DNA of 7,445 bases from an uncultured Treponema sp. (lineage in GTDB: Bacteria > Spirochaetota > Spirochaetia > Treponematales > Treponemataceae), in assembly GCA_905236465.1 (NCBI GenBank), contig CAJOQA010000320.1, forward strand, positions 1-7,445, given 5' to 3'. Each line of letters begins with the position of its first letter. Position 1 is the first letter of the stretch. Positions 1 to 5,765 of the stretch are shown here, in pieces. Below the pieces are notes generated by a model, which was given only the letters and a program-made list of their open reading frames with translations, did no database searches and was not told the DNA's origin. The position numbers and the translations under genes are program-made.

Positions 1-36
1 GGTGAGCTACAGAACTTTTTCAAGAAAATTGACTAA
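1..36 (+). CDS. possible C-terminal tail of an upstream gene (partial)
   Basis: Frame 1 is open from the first base to a TAA at 34-36 and encodes GELQNFFKKID, which reads like a natural charged protein C-terminus. Frame 2 is also open for 19 codons, and no homology can be judged from so few residues, so the product is unknown. If real, its stop codon overlaps the -35 box of the clpP promoter, so the next gene starts its own transcript right at the end of this one. Confidence 0.35.
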   Translation, partial: GELQNFFKKID

Positions 37-57
37 AATTAAAAAGTATAGTATATT
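29..57 (+). promoter_or_regulatory. sigma70-type promoter for the clpP operon
   Basis: A TTGACT -35 box (29-34) and a TATATT -10 box (52-57) are separated by 17 bp, the optimal spacing. Transcription should begin near 64-66, only 3-5 nt before the ATG at 69. The same hexamers and spacing occur before the exporter gene at 5766-5794. Identified by consensus only. Confidence 0.6.
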
Positions 58-68
58 CTAGAATTATT

Positions 69-707
69 ATGCTTCGTGCAAAATTGGAGAAAAAATTGAA
101 GTATTATTTAAATGATAAGATACTTTGTGACGAAGAAGAGGCTGAAGAAAAAAAACAGGAAGCAGGTCCGGATCCTCTTGCTGAAAAATTTCTTAAAACT
201 CGCCAAATTCTTTTGAGCGGTGAGGTAAATGAAGAACTTGCTGAAAAGATTACAAAACAGCTACTCATTCTTGAAGCAGACAGCGACAAGCCTATCTATA
301 TTTACATTGACTCCCCTGGAGGAGATGTGGATGCTGGCTTTGCGATTTTCGATACAATCCGTTTTGTAAATGCACCTGTCTACACTGTTGGTATGGGGCT
401 TGTGGCTTCCGCGGCCGCTTTAATTCTTTTGGCAAGCCCAAAGGAAAGGCGCTTAGGTTTCCCCCACAGCCATTATCTTATTCACCAACCTTCTAGCGGC
501 ATGAAGGGGGTTGCAACAGACATAGAGATTCATGCAGCAGAAATCGCAAAGACAAAGGCAAAAATCAATGAGATAATTTCACTGGAAACGGGAACTTCTT
601 TGGATAAAGTTGTAAAAGACACTGACCGCGACTATTGGCTTAGTGCTGATGAAGCCATATCCTATGGACTTATAAACAAGGTTGTCTCTAAGAGGTCTGA
701 TCTTTAA
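69..707 (+). CDS. clpP: ClpP-family ATP-dependent protease proteolytic subunit (divergent, ClpP2-like)
   Basis: Serine peptidase of the ClpP fold (S14), which normally assembles into tetradecameric rings fed by ClpX or ClpA/C in the cytoplasm. The triad is visible as Ser114 in GLVASAAA, His139 in LIHQPSSG and Asp188 in DTDRDYW. The Ser-His (25) and His-Asp (49) spacings equal those of E. coli ClpP. IDSPGGDVDAG (80-90) is the usual substrate-strand region. It departs from classical ClpP in the catalytic-Ser context (VASAAA rather than AASMGA) and in a Lys/Glu-rich N-terminus of about 38 residues with no signal peptide. At 212 aa it is slightly long. The ATG at 69 has no Shine-Dalgarno; a TTG at 96 is preceded by GGAG (86-89) at 6 nt and would give 203 aa. 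First gene of the operon; its stop overlaps the next start. No Clp ATPase gene lies nearby. Family confident; ClpP1/ClpP2 assignment inferred. Confidence 0.88.
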   Translation: MLRAKLEKKLKYYLNDKILCDEEEAEEKKQEAGPDPLAEKFLKTRQILLSGEVNEELAEKITKQLLILEADSDKPIYIYIDSPGGDVDAGFAIFDTIRFVNAPVYTVGMGLVASAAALILLASPKERRLGFPHSHYLIHQPSSGMKGVATDIEIHAAEIAKTKAKINEIISLETGTSLDKVVKDTDRDYWLSADEAISYGLINKVVSKRSDL

Positions 708-1621
708 TGACTTTTGAACTGACTGATAGCCTAAAAGATGATATCCTCTTTGCAATGGAAAATCAGGGAAGCGCAGGGTATGTTGATGCAGAAAATGATT
801 GTGTAGTTTTTGAAGAACAGATGCTTTTGTCTGATCATCAAGATGAAGACGTTTTTTACCCTGTACCTGAATGGACAAGTGCTGACGGCTTTTCAGTTAT
901 GGAAGATTTTGCTAATAACCTACATTCGCCTTTAGCTAGGGAGAAATTAAAAAAGGTTCTTTCTAGTGGAAGAGGGGTCTTCAGGAATTTTAAGGACGTC
1001 ATAAAGGCTTTTCCCGAAGTTGAGCGTCGCTTTCATCTTTATAAAGACGAAAGAATGAAAGAACGTATAAATGATTGGTATAACGATATCCGTGAATCAT
1101 GGGGCTTAGAAAGACTTGCTGAACAAGAGCAAAGTGAAGAAACGGATGACCTTGTATGTGCTGATTTTGTTTTTTCTGAATTTTCCCTGAAAAAGGATAA
1201 GGATGAAGTTTTAAAAGAGAGGGCTCTTGTTGAAAAAGATTTTAGCTCTTCTTTTCAGCCTTCTTTAGGAAATGCAATAGCTTTTATGTGGCGGCAACTA
1301 TCTGATTCCTTTGACTGGAAGCAGAAAGAAGGTTTTGTCTGCAAAACTCAGTCTGATGAATTTGCAGCTTGTCTGCTAACAGTTTCCTGCCCCCCTTCAA
1401 CAAATAATTGTATGTTGATAACAGATTTTTTTGTTGAAAAGAATTACCGTGGTTTGGGTATAGGTGCACAACTTCTTGATAAGTGCATTGCTAGTCTAAA
1501 AAAACGCGGAATTCAGAATATTTTAATTACAAATACAATAATTACTGCGGAACTTGAATCTTTACTGACCAGTAGGGCTTTTAAGAAACTTGGGTCAGGG
1601 TTTTACGCAGATTTGATTTAA
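707..1621 (+). CDS. UPF0158-GNAT fusion: putative N-acetyltransferase
   Basis: Two parts are visible. Residues about 10-135 resemble the uncharacterised UPF0158 family: the segment RGVFRNFKDV (89-98), followed by a Pro/Glu stretch and DERMKERINDWY (114-125), matches that family's FxxF...R...ER..W pattern. After an acidic linker (138-180), residues about 185-304 form a GNAT domain with the acetyl-CoA pyrophosphate loop YRGLGIGAQLL (247-257, RGLGIG at 248-253), then a helix and a terminal AFKKLGSGFY strand. GNAT enzymes transfer acyl groups from acyl-CoA to amines; the acceptor here is unknown. The start ATG shares one base with the clpP stop (TAATG), with AGAGG at 691-695 upstream, so translation is probably coupled. 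Cytoplasmic; no signal or membrane segment. GNAT part is well supported, UPF0158 part moderately. Confidence 0.8.
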   Translation: MTFELTDSLKDDILFAMENQGSAGYVDAENDCVVFEEQMLLSDHQDEDVFYPVPEWTSADGFSVMEDFANNLHSPLAREKLKKVLSSGRGVFRNFKDVIKAFPEVERRFHLYKDERMKERINDWYNDIRESWGLERLAEQEQSEETDDLVCADFVFSEFSLKKDKDEVLKERALVEKDFSSSFQPSLGNAIAFMWRQLSDSFDWKQKEGFVCKTQSDEFAACLLTVSCPPSTNNCMLITDFFVEKNYRGLGIGAQLLDKCIASLKKRGIQNILITNTIITAELESLLTSRAFKKLGSGFYADLI

Positions 1622-1625
1622 GGAG
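1620..1625 (+). promoter_or_regulatory. ribosome binding site overlapping the GNAT stop
   Basis: AAGGAG, 7 nt before the ATG at 1633, overlaps the TAA stop at 1619-1621. It fixes the start of the DbpA-domain gene and supports co-translation with the gene before it. Confidence 0.75.
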
Positions 1626-1632
1626 TTTTTAA

Positions 1633-2439
1633 ATGTCTTATAATCGTCAATCAGAATATGAAGTTAATGAAGAACAGCTTACATCTTTTTTATCAGATGC
1701 ACTAAAACACGTATCAGAAGCCGGAGAAAGTGAAATTCAGGCTTTAAGTGAAATTAAAAAAATCTTTAAAAAGAGTGTGGGGCTTACCCGTCGTAACTAT
1801 GTTGCAGCTTATCTTTTAAAGCTTGCAACTACCGGTTACCGTCCCCGCTTTAACCGTGACCGAAATGAAAAGCTAAGGGATAACCGTCGCCCTGACCGCT
1901 TTAGTCGTGACCGCAGTGAATCTCGTTTAGATAAATCAGACAGAAGGGAAGAAAGCCGAAGCGAAGACCGTCCAGAGCGTGCTCCCCGGGTAACCATAGA
2001 TCCAAGCGTAGCAGACACAATTTTTATAAGCATCGGTCGCAACCGCCACGTTTTCCCCAGAGATTTAGTGGGGCTGCTTATAAGCGTAGCAGGGCTTGAG
2101 CGGGAAAGAATCGGTCTTATCCGTGTGCTCGCAAACTATTCCTTTGTTCAGCTTTATAAAGAAGATTCTGAAAAGGCTATAAAGGCACTTGATGGTTATG
2201 ATTACAGGGGCAGAAAGCTTACTGTAAATCTCTCTAAGCAGTCAGATGCTGTTACTGTTTCTGAAAATGAGAGCGAAAGCGTAAGTGTTAATGAAGAAAA
2301 CATTCCAGAAAATGTTTCTAACGAAAGCGAGCAGACAAATACTGCTACTACTACTTTTACAGAAAGCCAGCCCCAATATTCAGAGACAACTGATGATGGT
2401 CAGGTTAAGTCCCACTTTGGCGATGGAGCTGCCTACTAA
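1633..2439 (+). CDS. DbpA-type RNA-binding domain protein without helicase
   Basis: A 268-aa protein in four segments. Residues 1-68 are a helical N-terminal region. Residues about 70-117 are a low-complexity Arg/Asp/Ser/Glu stretch (RDRNEK, RRPDRFSRDRS, KSDRREESRSEDR). Residues about 128-202 match the DbpA RNA-binding domain (RRM-like): DTIFISIGR, then GLLISVAGL, IGLIRVLANYSFVQL and a final GRKLTVNLSK. The tail (205-268) is acidic, Ser/Thr/Gln-rich and probably disordered. In DbpA and CsdA-type DEAD-box helicases this domain is the C-terminal RNA-anchoring module. Here no Walker A, DEAD or SAT motif is present and the N-terminus is too short for helicase cores, so the protein probably binds structured RNA or supplies RNA specificity in trans. 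Third gene of the operon, 11 bp after GNAT with a strong SD. RNA target unknown. Confidence 0.82.
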   Translation: MSYNRQSEYEVNEEQLTSFLSDALKHVSEAGESEIQALSEIKKIFKKSVGLTRRNYVAAYLLKLATTGYRPRFNRDRNEKLRDNRRPDRFSRDRSESRLDKSDRREESRSEDRPERAPRVTIDPSVADTIFISIGRNRHVFPRDLVGLLISVAGLERERIGLIRVLANYSFVQLYKEDSEKAIKALDGYDYRGRKLTVNLSKQSDAVTVSENESESVSVNEENIPENVSNESEQTNTATTTFTESQPQYSETTDDGQVKSHFGDGAAY

Positions 2440-2450
2440 GGCTTTTTTAA

Positions 2451-3104
2451 GTGATATATACTTTGCAAACAGGACCGCTTAGTGTTAACACCTATATTGT
2501 TACCTTAAGCGGATCCTCTTCTAACTGCCCCGCATTTATAGTTGACCCAGCAGCATGCCCCTATAGTGGCGATAGCAACAGTATTGTTGATTTCCTAAGA
2601 AAAAAGTCTTTGTCCCCTGTAGCCCTAGTGCTTACACATGGTCACTTTGACCACGTTTCAGGTCTTGGTCTTATAAAAGCGGCTTGGCCACAAGTCCCTG
2701 TCCTCATCCATCAAAATGACAAGGATTTTATAGGTAGCGAGAGTGCAAAGTTGCAGACCCTTTGCCTAGAGCAGATTGCTTTTGATGACTTTACCCCCTT
2801 TGTCTCTTCTTTACCAGAGCCAACTTCTTTTCTCGAAGATTCAACTTATTTTTTGGAAGGGTGGCAGACAATCCATACACCAGGACACACACCTGGTAGC
2901 GTTTGCCTCTACTGCCCAAAAGAGGGCCTACTTATAAGCGGAGATACCATTTTTTATCAGTCTTGGGGGCGCACAGACCTGCTTTTGGGCAGTGAAAGCG
3001 AGATTCAGTCTTCCCTTGCTAAGATATACAAAAGCCTGCCTCCCCAAACCAAGGTTTTCCCTGGCCACGGAAAGACAGGCTTTTTGCTGTCAGAAAATTT
3101 TTAG
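2451..3104 (+). CDS. metallo-beta-lactamase-fold hydrolase, glyoxalase II-like
   Basis: A 217-aa cytoplasmic enzyme of the glyoxalase II/YcbL type. The zinc ligands are visible: HGHFDH (63-68), His146 in TPGHTPGS, Asp165 in LISGDT and His206 in PGHG. GRTD at 173-176 is the usual glyoxalase II-like signature. These enzymes hydrolyse thiol esters such as S-lactoylglutathione or related metabolites; the substrate cannot be told, and the long C-terminal glutathione-binding domain of true GloB is absent. The start is GTG at 2451 with AAGG at 2438-2441 overlapping the upstream stop; MIYTLQTGPLSVNTYIV aligns with the usual family N-terminus, and no better start exists. Last gene of the operon, 11 bp after the DbpA gene, ending 4 bp from a convergent gene. 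Confidence 0.87.
   Translation: MIYTLQTGPLSVNTYIVTLSGSSSNCPAFIVDPAACPYSGDSNSIVDFLRKKSLSPVALVLTHGHFDHVSGLGLIKAAWPQVPVLIHQNDKDFIGSESAKLQTLCLEQIAFDDFTPFVSSLPEPTSFLEDSTYFLEGWQTIHTPGHTPGSVCLYCPKEGLLISGDTIFYQSWGRTDLLLGSESEIQSSLAKIYKSLPPQTKVFPGHGKTGFLLSENF
3074..3102. terminator. possible bidirectional terminator hairpin between convergent genes
   Basis: GACAG (3074-3078) pairs with CTGTC (3087-3091), extendable by one C-G pair across a bulged G, around a T5 loop. On the + strand a T5 run lies at 3098-3102; on the - strand the stem is followed by only three Ts. A second A/T-only stem, AGAAAA (3092-3097) with TTTTCT (3105-3110), follows directly. The hairpin lies inside the last codons of the MBL gene. 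Stem and T runs are weak, so this is a candidate only. Confidence 0.35.
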
Positions 3105-3108
3105 TTTT

Positions 3109-3594
3109 CTAAGCATCAATGCTGAACATATTACCCGAAGCATAGTTCTCTGCATACACAGAAGACCTGCCCTTGTAGGGGTTTTTCATGTTAAGAATCT
3201 GGTCGCGCAGTTCTACAAGGTGAATCTTTATCAACTTCCTGTTTTTCTTGTTCTGCTCAAGAACCTGATTCTGTAGCTTAGTCAGATCTTCCTGAATCTT
3301 TGTTATAGGCATTGACTCTGCAGGGTTGTATGTAGAAGCTCCAGATTTTATATAAAGGGCCTGCATAGGAACAATCACCTTTTGCAGAGAAGAAATTCCG
3401 TCAACAATCTGAGTTTCAAGTTCTGTATGCGCCAAGAGTGAATCTGCATCTTCTTCAGATATCCTGCTTTCTTGCATTTCAAGCACGCGTAAGTATTCAC
3501 GGAATTTTGTGCGTTGCTGCTCAAGCAATGAGCGGAACCTGCGCAAAATTGCTACCCTTTCTGCCAGTTCCTCTTGTGTAAGATTTTCTTCCAT
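3109..3594 (-). CDS. FlgN-family-like flagellar export chaperone
   Basis: A 161-aa, almost wholly helical protein immediately downstream of fliS, the usual place for a second type III export chaperone. FlgN binds the hook-filament junction proteins FlgK and FlgL in the cytoplasm and hands them to the export gate. Visible features are long amphipathic helices (7-45, 50-82, 98-138) with a KFREYLRVLE/HTELETQIVDGISSLQ pattern like FlgN, and a short C-terminal extension NPYKGRSSVYAENYASGNMF typical of FlgN-like tails. The frame is open for 41 more codons upstream, overlapping fliS, but the ATG at 3594 has GAGG (3607-3610) and a GTGGG run just before it and begins an acidic helix, so I chose it. 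The gap to the fliS stop is 38 bp, so the two are probably co-transcribed. FlgN assignment rests on context and fold pattern, not on catalytic motifs. Confidence 0.62.
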   Translation of the reverse strand: MEENLTQEELAERVAILRRFRSLLEQQRTKFREYLRVLEMQESRISEEDADSLLAHTELETQIVDGISSLQKVIVPMQALYIKSGASTYNPAESMPITKIQEDLTKLQNQVLEQNKKNRKLIKIHLVELRDQILNMKNPYKGRSSVYAENYASGNMFSIDA

Positions 3595-3632
3595 AAACTT
3601 TTCCCACCTCTCAAGTTTTGAAATTATCGATT

Positions 3633-4094
3633 TCAGCCCGTAATACTTAGGGTTGAAGCCCGTTCGCTTTGCATTTTCACAGTTCCATTTGCCTGTGACT
3701 GAGAAACCGAAGCCCATGAATCCCTGAGTTCAGAAAGTAATTTTAAGATAAAATTCATCTTTCCCTTGTCATGGGTCAGGCTACAACCTAAAAGTTCCTT
3801 GTTAAAGTAGATGTAAAGGGACATTAGGTTCTGCGCTATTTCGCCACCTTTTTCCATGTCTAAGCTGATTTGTAACTCAGTGATGATATCTTGAGCCTTT
3901 TGAAGATGCTTGCCAAATGTTTCCATATTAGAAGCCGCAACTTTGTTGCTTTCGTCAACTAAGGAGATTGCACTCTGCAAGTTGGTTACTGCTCCGTCAT
4001 ACAACATTACTACAAGCTTGCCCTGACTGGCCGTTTTTACACCGATTTCGCGGTATGTGTTATAGCCGTTGTAAGAATAAGTATTGTAATTCAT
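3633..4094 (-). CDS. fliS: FliS, flagellin-specific export chaperone
   Basis: FliS binds the C-terminal helix of flagellin in the cytoplasm, stops premature polymerisation and delivers flagellin to the flagellar type III export apparatus. The 153-aa product shows the family pattern throughout: a Tyr/Asn-rich start (YNTYSYNGYNTYRE), TASQGKLVVMLYDGA (21-35), LQISLDMEKGGEIAQNL (74-90), LYIYFNKELL and LLSELRDSW (119-127). Length is near the usual 120-150. The start at 4094 is preceded by an unusual GGTGGGGGG run (4100-4108) as ribosome binding site. In a spirochaete the flagella lie in the periplasm. The first gene of a probable two-gene unit with the FlgN-like gene; a sigma28-like box lies upstream at 4226-4253. 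No flagellin or cap gene is in the window. Confidence 0.95.
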   Translation of the reverse strand: MNYNTYSYNGYNTYREIGVKTASQGKLVVMLYDGAVTNLQSAISLVDESNKVAASNMETFGKHLQKAQDIITELQISLDMEKGGEIAQNLMSLYIYFNKELLGCSLTHDKGKMNFILKLLSELRDSWASVSQSQANGTVKMQSERASTLSITG

Positions 4095-4113
4095 CTTTTC
4101 CCCCCACCATTTA

Positions 4114-4157
4114 GGCTTAAAATCTAATGGATAAAGAATTTCGCAATTCTTTAAGCC
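4114..4157. repeat. competing inverted repeats in the fliS leader
   Basis: TAAAGAATT (4132-4140) and AATTCTTTA (4145-4153) form a perfect 9-bp stem with a four-base loop. GGCTTAAA (4114-4121) and TTTAAGCC (4150-4157) form a second perfect 8-bp pairing that shares bases with the right arm of the first. The two cannot form together. No T run follows on either strand, so this is not a standard terminator. It lies 20-63 bp before the fliS start. Confidence 0.6.
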
Positions 4158-4187
4158 AAAAATACCACTCCTATTTTAGTCTCGGAG

Positions 4188-4227
4188 AAAAAAAATAAAT
4201 GTTTAGTCTTTTTTTTTAAATTTTTTT
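4188..4227. other. phased A/T tracts, probable curved DNA
   Basis: A8 (4188-4195), T9 (4209-4217) and T7 (4221-4227) have centres about 21.5 and 11 bp apart, close to two and one helical turns. A-tracts in phase with the helix bend DNA. They sit between the outer-membrane protein stop and fliS, just downstream of the sigma28-like box. Confidence 0.45.
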
Positions 4228-4253
4228 ATCGCTGTTTTTCGAGCTATCCTTTA
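4226..4253 (-). promoter_or_regulatory. candidate sigma28 (FliA)-type promoter for fliS
   Basis: On the minus strand TAAA (4250-4253) is followed after 16 bp by AGCGATAA (4226-4233). The enterobacterial FliA consensus is TAAA-N15-GCCGATAA, so the -10 matches 6 of 8 and the spacer is one base long. The TAAA overlaps the TAA stop of the upstream gene. It would give a leader of about 125 nt before fliS. Match is suggestive, not proven. Confidence 0.33.
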
Positions 4254-5681
4254 GTGCCAGGTAAAGCCTAAGCCTACATAAAAGAGGTTGTAGACGGAAG
4301 AATCCATGTATTCCGCATTCCCTATCCCGTCATTGATGTCTATCCTGCAGCCAATATCGCAACCTATGCAGATCATAACTTTCCCCAAGATAAAATCGAC
4401 CCCGATTCCCCCTTCCGGTGTTAAGGTTTTGTCTGTGTGGTAGTCGAATTCTGCCTTGGCAAAGGGGCGTATGTGTTTGTTTATCATCATATTCACACCG
4501 CCAAAAAGCCCTAGGTTGTAGCAGGTGTTGCGTCCGTTCTCATTATAGTCGTAACCAAAGTTTCCTCCCAAAAAGCCGTGGCTTTTCAGGCCAAAAGAAA
4601 TATTTGCTTTTACTGCGTTCAGCTTTACATTCCTGATATCAAAATCCTCTACATCGCTGTTGCTGATATGAGTGTCGGTGGTAATAAATATTCCCTTTCT
4701 GCCCCTTTGGGTAACGCTTTCTTCCTCATTGTCTCCATTAGCCTGTGAAACTGAATTCAAAAGGTTTTGCTCCGAATCAATTTTTTCCTGGCTTAGGATT
4801 TTGTTTGCCGCATCAATGTCAGAGTTGCGTTCAGAAATTGTGCGGATTTCAACCTGTGGGTAAATTATAAAAGTTGGCCGGCTCAGGCTTTCTGCTGGAA
4901 CGGAAAGGACTAAATCATTTGTGTCTGTCCTTCTAAGCTCACAGTTGACGGGTATAAAGCGGTACTCAGAAGCCCCCTTCCACTTTTGAATCTTAAAAGA
5001 AAGGGTCAGGTAAAGTATCGGGACAGTTTGCCTAAAAAGACTGTCAAAAACGATTATATCAGTCTCATACTGTTTCCTTTGGGCCTTTGTCATCCTAAGG
5101 ATGGAGCCTACTTCCCGTCCTGTCATCGCTTTATAGGAAACTGAAAAGTCTTGGTTAAAGAGGTTAGTGTAGCCGAAAAAGTTGGAGGTTATGGTGATTA
5201 GCCAGCGACCCTTTGCAGAGTTATAGGTTGAACCCCTTAGGGTAAGGGCATCTCCTAAAGACGTAACTGTATATGTCGCTGACTCAAGGACCTTGTAAGA
5301 CTTGTCAAGGTTTACCTGGGTTGCATATTCTGCCGTAGCAGTAGAAGTGCTAGAGTTTGTGCGCAACGCTAAAATTAGTTGTTTAGAAGTTTCAGCCTGT
5401 TCAAGGTTATTTAAAAGTTTTTGTCTGTCATCTTTTAGTGTCGCAAGCAATTTGTCCTCTGCTTCCTTTACAGAAACAGCAGCTTCAATTATTTTTTCTT
5501 CCTGTTCCTCTGTCCTGGAATCTGCGAACATACTTTCTTCAAGCAGGTTTTCGTTATCGTATTCTTCTTGCAGCTTTTCCTGGGCCGCGACTATGGGATC
5601 GAGGATCTCAAGGGTGGAATCCTGAGCATAGGAGTAAAGGCTACAGATAATCACTAAAAAAAAGAAAAATGATTTTTTCAT
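4251..5681 (-). CDS. exported protein with N-terminal coiled coil and C-terminal beta-barrel-like domain
   Basis: Not a family I recognise. The 476-aa product starts with a classical signal peptide: MKKS, a Phe-rich hydrophobic core and a likely cut after SYA (19|20). Residues about 31-105 are Glu/Lys-rich and predicted helical coiled coil. A Ser/Thr segment (109-118) leads to a mixed beta domain (about 125-283), with a second acidic linker at 284-325. The last 125 residues (350-476) alternate polar and hydrophobic residues in about seven Gly/aromatic strands (KANISFGLKS, FLGGNFGYDYN, NLGLFGGVNMM, RPFAKAEFDYH, GGIGVDFILG, then YNLFYVGLGFTW). This resembles a small outer-membrane barrel, though the protein ends in Trp-His rather than an aromatic residue. 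Four Cys lie in or near the barrel. The role may be periplasm-to-outer-membrane anchoring. The ATG at 5681 has no Shine-Dalgarno and a promoter directly before it. Coding confidence is high, function unknown. Confidence 0.8.
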   Translation of the reverse strand: MKKSFFFFLVIICSLYSYAQDSTLEILDPIVAAQEKLQEEYDNENLLEESMFADSRTEEQEEKIIEAAVSVKEAEDKLLATLKDDRQKLLNNLEQAETSKQLILALRTNSSTSTATAEYATQVNLDKSYKVLESATYTVTSLGDALTLRGSTYNSAKGRWLITITSNFFGYTNLFNQDFSVSYKAMTGREVGSILRMTKAQRKQYETDIIVFDSLFRQTVPILYLTLSFKIQKWKGASEYRFIPVNCELRRTDTNDLVLSVPAESLSRPTFIIYPQVEIRTISERNSDIDAANKILSQEKIDSEQNLLNSVSQANGDNEEESVTQRGRKGIFITTDTHISNSDVEDFDIRNVKLNAVKANISFGLKSHGFLGGNFGYDYNENGRNTCYNLGLFGGVNMMINKHIRPFAKAEFDYHTDKTLTPEGGIGVDFILGKVMICIGCDIGCRIDINDGIGNAEYMDSSVYNLFYVGLGFTWH

Positions 5682-5690
5682 ACAATTTGT

Positions 5691-5719
5691 ATTCTATATA
5701 CTAATAGCAAAAAAGTCTA
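5691..5719 (-). promoter_or_regulatory. sigma70-type promoter for the exported protein gene
   Basis: On the minus strand TAGACT (-35, 5714-5719) and TAGAAT (-10, 5691-5696) are 17 bp apart, matching 4/6 and 5/6 of consensus. Only 9 bases separate the -10 box from the ATG at 5681, so transcription would start about 2-4 nt before it. A CTAG-N5-CTAG palindrome (5717-5729) overlaps the -35. Confidence 0.45.
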
Positions 5720-5765
5720 GAAAAGCTAGGGGCAGAAAAAAAATGTAATTTTTTTTGAAAATTAA

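Noticed and set aside
579..878. Minus-strand 99-codon frame across the clpP-GNAT junction
   Set aside because: It lies opposite two well-supported overlapping genes and shows no recognisable motifs.
1836..2042. Minus-strand reading frame rich in Arg/Ser/Leu
   Set aside because: It is the antisense shadow of the biased Arg/Asp-rich stretch of the DbpA-domain gene and has no ribosome binding site or family pattern.
2431..2448. GCC-N6-GGC followed by six Ts between the DbpA-domain gene and the MBL gene
   Set aside because: The stem is only 3 bp, too weak for a terminator, and the gap also holds the ribosome binding site of the next gene.
2992..3276. Plus-strand 94-codon frame spanning the MBL and FlgN-like 3' ends
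   Set aside because: It is out of frame with the MBL gene and antisense to the FlgN-like gene, with no ribosome binding site or family pattern.
3595..3717. N-terminal 41-codon extension of the FlgN-like gene overlapping fliS
   Set aside because: The extension reads through the fliS 3' end, is compositionally unlike the helical chaperone, and the downstream ATG at 3594 has a GAGG-containing ribosome binding site.
4131..4159. TTGGCT-N17-CTTTAT on the minus strand as a sigma70 promoter for fliS
   Set aside because: The -10 matches only 3 of 6 and the element lies within the inverted repeats; kept only as a weak alternative to the sigma28-like box.
5302..5625. Plus-strand 107-codon frame rich in Ser inside the exported-protein gene
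   Set aside because: Antisense shadow of the coiled-coil coding region; the opposite strand has a signal peptide and coherent domains.
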